24,671 nucleotides of DNA from the IMG/VR virus record IMGVR_UViG_3300046007_000122, positions 1 through 24,671 of that record. One strand, 5' to 3'. Both the position numbers and the translations under genes were made by a program. Under the pieces are notes generated by a model. It did not search any database, was not told the DNA's origin, and was given only the letters and a program-made list of their open reading frames with translations. Of this stretch, positions 6,165 to 13,856 are shown one piece after another. This DNA is from a virus. The number at the start of each line of letters is the position of its first letter. Position 1 is the first letter of the stretch.

Positions 6165-6976
6165 TATGCATCTCCTACACGAGCGCCATACAAAGTTGAA
6201 CCAACTTTCCACAGAACAATAGCAGTAAAGCCTGTAGTATTCAAGATCGGGGCAACACCGTTGTCAGTCTTCCAAACCACAGAGGGCCAAGTGATCGTAA
6301 AGGCTGCGCCATCATCAATCATCAAGGTCACTGCTTCACCAGCAACAAAACTGTCTGTGGGAGTAGAAGCACCACTCAAGGTCCAAGTCTGGACTGTACC
6401 ATTGTTGGGGTTCAAAGCAGGGGTAGTACCAGACAACGCAAAGACAGTTTCAATGATAGCATTGGCGAACTTGACATCGCCATTAGCAGCAGCAGTCACA
6501 ACCTTAGAGGCTTGAGAAGTACCAAGGGTGGTGATGTCGTTGTAGTTCAACTCAGCAGCAGTTGCAGTAACACCAAAATCTGTCAATGCAGCCGCAGCAT
6601 TAATACTGGCCCAGTTCGTAGTATCAAGCGAAGGGTCTGTGGTCAACCCTGAATGGGTCAACTTAGCACGATACGTCGAGAAGTTGATGGGGGAGTATCT
6701 GACAGAACCTACAGTGTAAGAACCTCCAGATACCCAAGCGGAAGCTACTTGAGCCGCAGAGGCAGCACTGGCAGAGGCATTAGCAGCAGCGATAGCAGCA
6801 GCACTAGCATCAGCGTCTACAGCAGCACCTACACTCTCAATATAGTCACCAGCAGCATTTAGTTGAGTTTGAAAAGCAGGCAAGGCACCAAGAAAAGCAT
6901 CTGCTTGAACAGTAAAGTTTGTAGGGTCTTGACGAGAGGGTGGGGTAGGAAGTGTAGAAATCGGGGGGTAAGCCAT
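6164..6976 (-). CDS. Tail fiber-like structural protein with CBM-like module
   Basis: This 270-residue protein begins MAYPPISTLPTPPSRQDP, then a motif near ADAFLGALPAFQTQLNAAG. This N-terminus recurs in phage fiber proteins and probably attaches to the tail. Residues ~53-78 are an alanine-rich helix (ADASAAAIAAANASASAAS). Residues ~81-124 form a carbohydrate-binding-module-like unit (WVSGGSYTVGSVRYS...YRAKLTHSG...DTTNW) of the CBM5/12 kind. The last ~100 residues (TVQTWTLSG...ITWPSVVWKTDNG...LWKVGSTLYGARVGDA) are a beta-rich fiber tip domain. It is followed by the larger fiber with a one-base overlap. A short fiber or an adaptor between tail tip and main fiber is likely. Confidence 0.75.
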   Translation of the reverse strand: MAYPPISTLPTPPSRQDPTNFTVQADAFLGALPAFQTQLNAAGDYIESVGAAVDADASAAAIAAANASASAASAAQVASAWVSGGSYTVGSVRYSPINFSTYRAKLTHSGLTTDPSLDTTNWASINAAAALTDFGVTATAAELNYNDITTLGTSQASKVVTAAANGDVKFANAIIETVFALSGTTPALNPNNGTVQTWTLSGASTPTDSFVAGEAVTLMIDDGAAFTITWPSVVWKTDNGVAPILNTTGFTAIVLWKVGSTLYGARVGDA

Positions 6977-6977
6977 A

Positions 6978-7883
6978 TTAGGTTAATCCTTCTACTTCAA
7001 TGGCACCAAGCGAGTAAGATGGTGTTTCTAGGGTCAAGTCAAATCTACGATAGAAACCATAGACCACTGTGCCGTAAGACGTATCTTCTGAACCAATGTA
7101 CACAATTGGTGTAGCACGGTATTGGGCCAATGTAGACTGAATTTTTCTTGTGTTTTGTGTTGGGTAGCTTACGTTGTAGTCAACCAATTGTGCGAAAGCC
7201 CGCTCAACCACAATAAAGTTACCAAAGGCATCTGTCTCTTTACGGGAGAAATCTTCGATGCTAACCGAAGTACCATAGGTGGTCAAACCAATTTCTGAGA
7301 AGAAACCGCTGACAATCTGGCCAATTTTTACATCTTGACCTGTTGTATTGGTGACAGTGATTTGAACATCTGAACCAACGTAAGGGGGAATGTTCAAAAA
7401 CAAGGCTTCTTGAAGTTGGGTTTGCTCTTCAAAAAAGTATGTATACCAATCTATGATGTTTTTGTTGTCAAGAAGGCCGATAGTCTCATTGTAGACTTCA
7501 CCATCAATATTGTCAGTTACAGTCACATTTGCGGAGATACCTTGCAGACCAAACAAAGCCACAGCAGTTATGCTAGAATTTGGATCGTTTAGAACATATT
7601 CTGCACTTGTGGTCTGAACAACAGGGTCGCCAATTTTCTTGTCAAAGGCTTTCCAGCGGTTTGTTGCACCAATCTCCAACCACTTAGTGCCATTATCAGT
7701 TGTAGGATCATTACCAATATTGCTGTTGATAAGGCTTTCGTAGACTTTGTGAACACTTACAACAATGACCCTATTTCCAACGGCGTATGTGGTCCCCGAA
7801 GACCACTCAGCATAATCATTTTCGGGGACCGAGGAACTAACAAGGATACTGTCTGTCACAGTTACAGGTTTAATAAGTTTCAT
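6978..7883 (-). CDS. Tail-tip structural protein with N-terminal CBM-like module
   Basis: The 301-residue product is encoded directly after the tape measure gene, where siphoviruses place distal-tail proteins. Residues ~25-70 hold a CBM5/12-like unit (YAEWSSGTTYAVGNRVIVV, then KVYESLINSNIGNDP and NGTKWLEIG). The remaining ~230 residues are beta-rich, with no catalytic motif, and end in SYSLGAIEVEGLT, similar to the LEIEGL-type C-terminus seen in some distal tail proteins. It may be the distal tail or baseplate-like hub, but that assignment rests on position more than on sequence. ATG 7883 follows the tape measure stop by three bases. Confidence 0.68.
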   Translation of the reverse strand: MKLIKPVTVTDSILVSSSVPENDYAEWSSGTTYAVGNRVIVVSVHKVYESLINSNIGNDPTTDNGTKWLEIGATNRWKAFDKKIGDPVVQTTSAEYVLNDPNSSITAVALFGLQGISANVTVTDNIDGEVYNETIGLLDNKNIIDWYTYFFEEQTQLQEALFLNIPPYVGSDVQITVTNTTGQDVKIGQIVSGFFSEIGLTTYGTSVSIEDFSRKETDAFGNFIVVERAFAQLVDYNVSYPTQNTRKIQSTLAQYRATPIVYIGSEDTSYGTVVYGFYRRFDLTLETPSYSLGAIEVEGLT

Positions 7884-7886
7884 TCA

Positions 7887-10800
7887 TTAGACCCTTTCAG
7901 GAGGAAGACCATCTGTATCCCATTTACGTTCAATATCATACACACGCTTAACATTCTTAGAGATTTCAACTTGGATTTGCAGTTGCTCAGAACGCATACC
8001 CGAAACCTCTCTACGAAGACCTGCTACAGCACCTGCAAGTTCAGGATCACGGAACATATTAGCCGTATCCCTATTGCTATAGATACGAGAAGGACCAGTA
8101 ACTTCAAGTTCGGGACCACTCTCACCAACAATACGGGGACCACCAGAGTGCATACCCCCGTAAGCGAAACCGCGAACCTTGCCTGTAGGGACATTAGCAG
8201 CCGATGCAATCGCATTAGCTACAGCAGTCTGTGCAGCCGTTTGGGCAGCAATAGCAGAGTTGAGGGCAAGAATAGCATCAGCAACACTAAGGAACGTCTC
8301 ACTCAACATTGGGAACTGTGCGATAAGCTCTTCGTGTTGTGCTTGTACTTGCTCATAGGTAGCTTGCGCTTCCATGTATTGAGCCATTGCCTCTTCTACA
8401 GTAAGAACTTCTTCGTTGATGATAAGAAGTTTCTCAGCAGCAGCAATCTGACGGGCTTCATTGACCCTTGCTTGTTCCAGTTGACGTTCCAGAAGTTGCA
8501 CGGCTCTTTCATCAGCAGACATAGAGGCTTCTGCAACAGCACGGCTCTTTTCGATAGCATTGGTAGTCAGGGCAAAGTCTCTAGCGTAGTCTTGGAAGGT
8601 TCCAAAGAACTTTTCGCTAGGCTCATTCAAGATGCCCAAAGCACTGGTCAGCTTATCTACATCCATACCACCACTGGACACATAGGTCATGGCAGCACGA
8701 CGAGAAGCGAAAGCACCAGCCTCAGAGGTAGCACTGCGGCCACTCAGAGCATTGTCAAGCAGTTCAAAAATCCTGCGCGATCTTTCGGCTTTAGCCTTTG
8801 CAGAGTCTATCTGAGATTCAATGCTTGAGAAGATACGAGAAAAACCGCTTTGTATACGAGCTACACGCGCCCCTACAGCCTTCTCGAGTTGACTACGAGC
8901 GGTAGCCAAACCAGATTGTGCAGCAGACAGTTGCCTATCCATAGCACTACGAAGGTTAGAAGCGGCCTGATCTACTCTTTGAGCAGCCATCTGCACGTCT
9001 TCCATAGCATGGACGAGGGTGAGCAAGCCCCTGTTCAATTCATGTGTAGCTGCAAGTTCCAACTCACGGTTTCTACGCAGGAGTTCCTCAGCATTACCTT
9101 GGAGTTCAAGAAGTCTTGTGGTTAGATCGTAACGCTGTTGTGCAGCCGCCAGAAGTTCGTTCATCGAAGTGAATTGACCAGACAGGGCCGTGAAGGCATC
9201 CCCCATCTTGACGATTTCTTCGTTGATCTTCTGGATTTTCTGTTCTTCAGTCAGACCTTTCAGAGAGACTTCAAAGTCATAAACAAAGTTCTCGAAGGCA
9301 TCAGAAGAGATACCAAACAGTTCAGCAGCTTTAACGATCTGCGTCTGCATCTTCTGGACTGCTTCCACAATCGGATCAGAGATTTCAGCAGACACTTCAC
9401 TCTCTGTTGTGGTAGTCTTCTTAGACAAACCGAAGAAGCGTGTAGTCTGGATCGTCTGGAAACTCTTGACGAGAGCATCCATGTTGGTCACTGTGATACG
9501 AAGTCCAGCATCAAGTTCTTTAGTCTTCTTCTTGAAGAAACTGAAAATGCCTGCAACAGCAAGAAGAGGTGCGGCGATAGCACCAATGGCTGTAGAGATG
9601 CCAGACAAGCCACCAACAGACAAGCCACCACTGACAGCGCCCATAGTACCACCAAGGCCACCATAAACGGATGTCATAAAGCCTGAGCCAAAACCGGATG
9701 CGGCAGTTCCAAAGGCAGCGCCAATACCACCAGCAGCACCTGCCCCAGCAGCACTTGCACCGAAACCGCCTGCCAAAGCAGCACCTGCACCACCAGCACC
9801 TGCCCCTGCAAAACCAAGTCCAATGAGGATTTGATTACGAGCAGCAAGGGCAATCATCTGTGCAAGCATGTTCTTGAAGGAGCCAAGAATGTCTTTTACA
9901 AAACCCTTGAAACCTTTGAAACCACGCATAACAAAGTCTGCGAAAGCATCGGCCACACCATCAACAGCGTTGACAACGTAGCCATCCATTTGACTTGCAA
10001 ACTGTTTAGCAGCTTTTTCTGCGGCTGTCAGTTCTTCTTTGAGTTTCTTAGAACTTCCAGCAGCTTTCTTTTGAGACTCACTCAGCTTGTCAAAAGTTGC
10101 ATTTGCTTTTTCTAGCTTGGCTATTTTATCGATAGAAGAGACATATTCAGCATTAATTGCACGAAGTTGGTCTGCACCAACAGCGACTTGAGCGGCTGCA
10201 TCTCTCCGTTGCTTGGCCTCTTCCCTAAGACCTGCCACAGTTGCTGCACTAGCTGCGTTCAATCCCTTTTGAAGGGCATCAACTTTTGCAGTTGCTTGTG
10301 CCAGCTTAACATCAAGACCTGCACTAAAACCTGTTAGTTGAGACATGGCCGAAGCTGCGGCTTGCAAGGCTCTTTCCAGATTTTGCGCAGAAGCACTTGC
10401 AGATTCTAGTTCAGCAGCATTAGCAATGACTTCCGACTTCATCTCAAGCAGCTTTTGAATAATGCTGTCATGAATACCAAGTCTTTTAAGTTCTGCCTCA
10501 TAGTTCTCAAGAATTTGTTGGTTCTCTAATGCCTTGACTTCTAGAGATTGTTCACCATAGCTAATCTTAGCTTGACCCAACTCAATTTCTTGTTGAAGAG
10601 TTTTTTCTTCCTGATCGGCCAAAACCCTTCTTTTCTCAACAAGCAAACCTTGATATTCAAGAAGTTGTTCTGAGTTAGCTGCCCTCTCTTTTTCTAACGC
10701 GGCAATTTCTTGCTCTGTTGAAGAAACTAAGCCTAAAGAGGTTAGATAGGCTTGGTTGTTTGTAAGACCTTTTTCCTCAAAAGAGACTGAAACTTCTCGT

Positions 10801-11486
10801 TGTTTGGTCAGTTGCTCTTGCAACCTAAGAATTTCCAGAGTGATGTCCTCTTGTTGAGACAAGAGTTGAACTTGTTCTTCGGGAAGAAGTTGAACACCTT
10901 CCAAATCAGCAATCTCAGCTTTCAAATCTTTGATACGATCTGTCAGCAAACCTGCCGCTTCTTCACCTTTTAGGAAAGGCGCAATAAGCCCTGTACCGAT
11001 AGCAAGTGCAGCACCTGCAATAGCGCCTGCCGGACCAAAGAAACCAAGAAGTTGGGAACCTTGTTGTCCCAAAGCCACAGCAGCATTTGTCCCACTCTGA
11101 ATCTGAACAGCAAGGTCGCCAATCTGATAACCAGCTTGTTGGGCAATAACTTCGATCCTACGCATACCTTTTCGGCTAGTATTCTCAAAAGTTTGTGCTG
11201 ACCTGTTTGCATTTTGAAAGGCTTGGTCCATTTTCTGCGTTTGTTTCCAAACAGCTTCTATGGCCCTATCAACTTCTTGAACACCTTTACCATAAGTCTC
11301 CAGACTGATTTTACCAGTGTTAAAGGCTTTATCCAGAATAGCGTAACTACGCTCAAGTCTCTCTGTGGCTTTAATCTGCTTGACAACAGTGGACTCAAGT
11401 TTATTAAAGTCGTTGGTAAGGTTTCTGACAGAATCTTGGCCTTTTACCTGAACTTCAATCCCAATAACGCCAAGATCGTTAGACAT
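7887..11486 (-). CDS. Tail tape measure protein
   Basis: This is the longest gene in the window (1,199 residues). It scaffolds the tail tube and sets tail length; at about 0.15 nm per residue a tail of about 180 nm is expected. The N-terminus (IEVQVKGQDSVRNLTNDFNKLES) and long charged helices are typical. Hydrophobic stretches lie at ~147-170 (LLGFFGPAGAIAGAALAIG) and in a Gly/Ala-rich region at ~550-650 that ends in FSFFKKK; they may help membrane passage. The C-terminal motif YGGMHSGGPRIVGESGPEL (~1105-1125) is common in such proteins. The start is ATG 11486, overlapping the chaperone fusion stop by 8 nt; GTG 11495 is an alternative. I see no lytic transglycosylase or peptidase motif. Confidence 0.95.
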   Translation of the reverse strand: MSNDLGVIGIEVQVKGQDSVRNLTNDFNKLESTVVKQIKATERLERSYAILDKAFNTGKISLETYGKGVQEVDRAIEAVWKQTQKMDQAFQNANRSAQTFENTSRKGMRRIEVIAQQAGYQIGDLAVQIQSGTNAAVALGQQGSQLLGFFGPAGAIAGAALAIGTGLIAPFLKGEEAAGLLTDRIKDLKAEIADLEGVQLLPEEQVQLLSQQEDITLEILRLQEQLTKQREVSVSFEEKGLTNNQAYLTSLGLVSSTEQEIAALEKERAANSEQLLEYQGLLVEKRRVLADQEEKTLQQEIELGQAKISYGEQSLEVKALENQQILENYEAELKRLGIHDSIIQKLLEMKSEVIANAAELESASASAQNLERALQAAASAMSQLTGFSAGLDVKLAQATAKVDALQKGLNAASAATVAGLREEAKQRRDAAAQVAVGADQLRAINAEYVSSIDKIAKLEKANATFDKLSESQKKAAGSSKKLKEELTAAEKAAKQFASQMDGYVVNAVDGVADAFADFVMRGFKGFKGFVKDILGSFKNMLAQMIALAARNQILIGLGFAGAGAGGAGAALAGGFGASAAGAGAAGGIGAAFGTAASGFGSGFMTSVYGGLGGTMGAVSGGLSVGGLSGISTAIGAIAAPLLAVAGIFSFFKKKTKELDAGLRITVTNMDALVKSFQTIQTTRFFGLSKKTTTTESEVSAEISDPIVEAVQKMQTQIVKAAELFGISSDAFENFVYDFEVSLKGLTEEQKIQKINEEIVKMGDAFTALSGQFTSMNELLAAAQQRYDLTTRLLELQGNAEELLRRNRELELAATHELNRGLLTLVHAMEDVQMAAQRVDQAASNLRSAMDRQLSAAQSGLATARSQLEKAVGARVARIQSGFSRIFSSIESQIDSAKAKAERSRRIFELLDNALSGRSATSEAGAFASRRAAMTYVSSGGMDVDKLTSALGILNEPSEKFFGTFQDYARDFALTTNAIEKSRAVAEASMSADERAVQLLERQLEQARVNEARQIAAAEKLLIINEEVLTVEEAMAQYMEAQATYEQVQAQHEELIAQFPMLSETFLSVADAILALNSAIAAQTAAQTAVANAIASAANVPTGKVRGFAYGGMHSGGPRIVGESGPELEVTGPSRIYSNRDTANMFRDPELAGAVAGLRREVSGMRSEQLQIQVEISKNVKRVYDIERKWDTDGLPPERV

Positions 11487-12251
11487 TCTCTTCACCCATC
11501 GCTCTAATATAAATATTGTCTAGGTCTTTGATAACACCTATTTCCCAAGGTGTTAGTTCAATACCCATCATACGACACCAAAAGTAGATTGTGTCATAGG
11601 AAATTGGATTTGGGCCACTCATATTGTAGGTTCTACCGTTGTGTAGTTCCAAGAAAGCAGCCCAAATATGCAAAGCTAAATCAGGGAAGGTGGGAGGTTC
11701 CTCAAGGTTATCCTCACGGTCCTCAAGTTCCTCGACACTCTTCCCTAACTGTTTAGCGACTTGCTCTAGGTGATCCCTTTCTGTTGCTTTCGAACCTTTG
11801 ACTTTACGATCCAGTCTAAAGGACTTCTGAGCATAATCCAGAAGGGCCAGTCTTACTTCTCCAAAAAAGCCTGAGCGTCTCCAAGCGCAGCGTCAACTTG
11901 GTCCTTGACCCAAGGCAACTGAGTAAAGACTTCTCGCACTTTAGCTTCTGTGGCTTTAGGCTTAGTACCACCAAGAGTGATGGCCCAGTCTTCAACGCAT
12001 TGTACCAGAAGTTCCATAGCCGAGTTTTCAATCTCCTCAGCAGAAAGCGTCAGCTTACCACCACGTTGGGCTTTGGCAAGGCGACGGTTCTGTTGTGCAT
12101 GAGCAATAGCTTTGTACTTCTTGCTATAGGGGCCATGCACAGTAATAGTCATGTTAGACCCATCTTCATTCGTCAGTACTTCCGAGGTAACGGGGTGGTA
12201 CAGAATGACTTCGGTAGTCTCTTTCGGTTTACCAATTTTCAGCAAATCCAT
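11479..12251 (-). CDS. Tail assembly chaperone G-T fusion made by -1 frameshift
   Basis: The short chaperone frame (12251 to 11853) can be extended by a -1 shift at T TTT TTG (11868-11862). After the slip, reading resumes at 11862 with GGA GAA GTA AGA CTG and stays open for 127 codons to TAA at 11481-11479. The product is 257 residues (130 + 127). The extension contains a charged linker (EVRLALLDYAQKSFRLDRK, EQVAKQLGKSVEELEDRED) and a C-terminal T-like domain (HIWAAFLELHNGRTYNMSG, WCRMMGIELTPWEIGVI). The extension has no internal ATG until near NMSG and no ribosome site, so frameshifting is the natural way to express it. This matches lambda G/GT: before tape measure, after tail tube. Confidence 0.88.
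11853..12251 (-). CDS. Tail assembly chaperone, short (G-like) product
   Basis: The unshifted product is 132 residues, ending in DAQAFLEK just after the slippery site. It lies between the tail tube and tape measure genes, the invariable place of the G-type chaperone that coats the tape measure during tail assembly. The N-terminus (MDLLKIGKPKETTEVILYH, then GSNMTITVHGPYSKKYKAI) and a helical region (NRRLAKAQRGGKLTLSAEE) fit such chaperones, with a short helix (VREVFTQLPWVKDQVDAAL) at the end. The ATG has AAGGA upstream (about 12260-12264), but the same region is covered by an ACCCGACA repeat that runs into the start codon, so access to this start may be regulated by RNA structure. Confidence 0.85.
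   Translation of the reverse strand: MDLLKIGKPKETTEVILYHPVTSEVLTNEDGSNMTITVHGPYSKKYKAIAHAQQNRRLAKAQRGGKLTLSAEEIENSAMELLVQCVEDWAITLGGTKPKATEAKVREVFTQLPWVKDQVDAALGDAQAFLEK
11862..11882 (-). promoter_or_regulatory. Programmed -1 ribosomal frameshift site with upstream SD-like and downstream hairpin
   Basis: The slippery heptamer T TTT TTG occupies 11868-11862 in the frame GCT TTT TTG and allows both tRNAs to re-pair after slipping one base back. A Shine-Dalgarno-like GGAG at 11882-11879 lies 10 nt before it, the spacing that stimulates -1 shifting in E. coli dnaX. About 20 nt downstream, CTTCTG and CAGAAG (within 11845-11820) can form a 6-bp hairpin with a 9-nt loop. The two stimulators are modest but consistent with low-efficiency frameshifting as in lambda G/GT. 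Confidence 0.82.
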
Positions 12252-12358
12252 GTCGGGTATCCTTATTTGTCGGGTAGTGTGTCGGGTTTTATTAAAGACG
12301 GGGCGAGATTTCCGCCCGACACAGATTTTCTCGCCCCTACCCCTTACGGGGATTTCTA
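12252..12358 (-). promoter_or_regulatory. Structured untranslated RNA between tail tube and tail chaperone genes
   Basis: This 107-nt non-coding segment is the largest gap in the late operon. Read on the - strand it contains a small hairpin CCCC-GTAAGGGG (12351-12340), then a perfect 9-bp stem GGGGCGAGA/TCTCGCCCC (12337-12329 with 12308-12300). The loop of that stem contains GTGTCGGG (12322-12315), which pairs perfectly with CCCGACAC (12286-12279) downstream, giving H-type pseudoknot geometry. ACCCGACA occurs three times (12287-12280, 12275-12268, 12258-12251); the last runs into the chaperone ATG. There is no strong U-run, so it is not a standard terminator. It may lower downstream expression relative to the abundant tail tube, or control the chaperone start. 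Confidence 0.6.
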
Positions 12359-13270
12359 TTAAGCGGAGCGGGTCAGCTTGATGTTCGTGCCTTCCACGCT
12401 GTCATACAGAGCCACGAAGGGCAGAGTAATCAGACGCGACTGGGGGTTAGCCAGAGGAACCGAAGCACCGTTGTACTTGACACGCGGGAACAGGAAGGTG
12501 TAGTCCGAGGAACCCGTAGGATCGTCCACAGTAACTTGGATGGACGATTCGGTTTCGTTCAGGAACTTGTTGATGAGCGTAGCATTTTCGTAGTAGACGG
12601 TCATCGTACCTTCAACAACAGCGCGACCAAACTCCAACTGCGGGGTGGTCGAAGCACCAACCACAAAGGTCGGGGCCAGCGAGTTGGACAGCGAGAATTC
12701 AAGCGAAGTCACGATAGCAATACCCGAACCACCGTCCGAGATAACACCGCTATAGCTGTCGAAGGGAGCATTAGCAGAAGCAGCCGTAACAGGCGAAGCA
12801 GTCGCAGAGGTGCCAGACTGAACCATTGTCTGACCGACCATATCGAAGGTGCCAGTGACCATCTGGTTAGGAGCAATCGAAACACCAAGGGTCGAAACAG
12901 CCATACCCTTGAAGAGACGGTACTGAGAAATGTCAACAGCACGGTCTTCCATAGAGAAGAACTTGGGGGTGGTGCCAATCTTCAAGACGTTGGTCGAGAA
13001 CGAACTAAAGAAAGCCGATTCAAAGAGGGCGTCAAAGTCACCTTTACGCAGATCAACTTCAATCGAACCACCAGCTTGACGGTTGCCATGACGATCAACG
13101 CGAGGCATACGGTCAGCTTGGATTTCGTTACCTTCAACACGATCCTTGGTCAGATCAAGCGAGTGGCTGTTGATAGGCAGGTTAGCAAGCGTGGGGGTGG
13201 AAGGCGTAGTGCCGAAAGTGCTTTCAGCAATGTAAGCGAGGCTAGAGCGCGAACCCTGTGCAAAAGGCAT
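12359..13270 (-). CDS. Major tail tube protein
   Basis: The 303-residue protein starts MPFAQGSRSSLAYIAESTFG and continues with HSLDLTKDRVEGNEIQADR and GGSIEVDLRKGDFDALFES. These are hallmarks of the Phage_tube_2 type of siphovirus tail tube protein, which polymerises around the tape measure. The C-terminus (YNGASVPLANPQSRLITLP, then FVALYDSVEGTNIKLTRS) also fits. The gene sits between the tail completion genes and the tail chaperones. Its ATG has a good AAGGAG eight bases upstream, formed from the last codons of the preceding gene. Codon use is visibly more biased and richer in C-ending codons than in neighbouring genes, as expected for a very abundant protein. Confidence 0.92.
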   Translation of the reverse strand: MPFAQGSRSSLAYIAESTFGTTPSTPTLANLPINSHSLDLTKDRVEGNEIQADRMPRVDRHGNRQAGGSIEVDLRKGDFDALFESAFFSSFSTNVLKIGTTPKFFSMEDRAVDISQYRLFKGMAVSTLGVSIAPNQMVTGTFDMVGQTMVQSGTSATASPVTAASANAPFDSYSGVISDGGSGIAIVTSLEFSLSNSLAPTFVVGASTTPQLEFGRAVVEGTMTVYYENATLINKFLNETESSIQVTVDDPTGSSDYTFLFPRVKYNGASVPLANPQSRLITLPFVALYDSVEGTNIKLTRSA

Positions 13271-13273
13271 GAT

Positions 13274-13444
13274 TTATTCTCCTTCAAGAGTATTGGATTT
13301 TTGAGGTTTGGTGGTAGAAGTGGCCTTGACGGTTTCGAACAAATCTTCCCGATCAGCCAAGAGGGAGGCCACACTCTCTGGAACCTCATCCCCAATAAAG
13401 TAGGTATTACCTACAAACGCGAAATTAGAAATAGCTTTATACAT
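13274..13444 (-). CDS. Small protein of the tail completion module (56 aa), unknown
   Basis: The short product starts MYKAISNFAFVGNTYFIGD and continues EVPESVASLLADREDLFET, with a Lys/Thr/Ser-rich tail. I chose ATG 13444 because GGAG lies nine bases before it; ATG 13459 would add five residues (MEPEL) and overlap the preceding stop. Small proteins with an F-x-G-x-x-Y-x-x-G-D-x-V start and a V-A-x-L helix occur in phage head-tail regions, but their role is not defined. It is tightly packed between the tail terminator and the tail tube gene and supplies the tail tube's ribosome binding site, so the two are probably co-translated. Confidence 0.7.
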   Translation of the reverse strand: MYKAISNFAFVGNTYFIGDEVPESVASLLADREDLFETVKATSTTKPQKSNTLEGE

Positions 13445-13448
13445 TAGT

Positions 13449-13856
13449 TCAGGCTCCATAAATGTACCATGCGATTGCAACAGGAGTGCAATAGAAGGGT
13501 GAGTCTAGATAACTCGTACCAACTTCTGCATATTCAATGGAGACTGTGTAACCATTGTAAGTAATATCCGTTCCCGCATCAAACCTAGACAACAGGGTGT
13601 CAGCAATATCGTAACCAGCACCAGTTCCCAAACCTTCAGGAGTGCAGATCAGGATGTTATAGAACCCATCATATCTCTTTTGTGGGTTCAAACCACGAAC
13701 AGCAGGACGACGAAGTGTTGGTACAAGGGTTGCTTTAACAAAGGCTGTACCCGTTGTAGGTTCAAAAGGTACGTTCTGCCTTGCAATAGTCGGGATGCTA
13801 GTAGTACCAGTCAAATGAGTGTCGAGACAAGCACGAATGTCGTTAATGATGCTCAT
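13449..13856 (-). CDS. Tail terminator protein (DUF4128-like)
   Basis: The 135-residue product starts MSIINDIRACLDTHLTG and has the stretch ARQNVPFEPTTGTAFVKAT at ~25-43, then RYDGFYNILICTPEG and a helix DIADTLLSRFDAG. This arrangement matches the Phage_tail_terminator_5 (DUF4128) family, the ring that caps the tail tube and joins it to the head. The position just before the tail tube gene is the usual one. It starts by overlap with the previous stop (TAATG). The C-terminus (DSPFYCTPVAIAWYIYGA) completes the expected beta sheet. Confidence 0.84.
   Translation of the reverse strand: MSIINDIRACLDTHLTGTTSIPTIARQNVPFEPTTGTAFVKATLVPTLRRPAVRGLNPQKRYDGFYNILICTPEGLGTGAGYDIADTLLSRFDAGTDITYNGYTVSIEYAEVGTSYLDSPFYCTPVAIAWYIYGA

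Noticed and set aside
6165-6212. N-terminal extension of the 669-residue fiber
   Set aside because: It lies inside the upstream gene; ATG 6164 overlaps that gene's stop and has AGGAG upstream.
7749-8828. 359-codon open frame on the + strand opposite the tape measure end
   Set aside because: Crosses the boundary between two well-supported - strand genes; composition is unlike a natural protein.
11479-11673. Separate 64-residue gene starting at a TTG
   Set aside because: The frame is open far upstream to the slippery site, the TTG has no ribosome binding site, and the domain is the usual T part of a GT fusion.
11816-12031. 71-codon frame on the - strand inside the tail chaperone gene
   Set aside because: It is in the third frame, not the -1 extension; the true -1 extension is the frame continuing to 11479.
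12300-12337. Rho-independent terminator after the tail tube gene
   Set aside because: The stem is strong but is followed by GTCTTTAATAAAA rather than a U-run, and essential tail genes follow without a visible new promoter. Partial attenuation remains possible.
12536-13447. 303-codon open frame on the + strand opposite the tail tube gene
   Set aside because: It is antisense to a well-supported tail tube gene; the translation is low-complexity in Arg, Ser and Asn, with no recognisable motif. Codon bias of the sense gene removes stops on the other strand.
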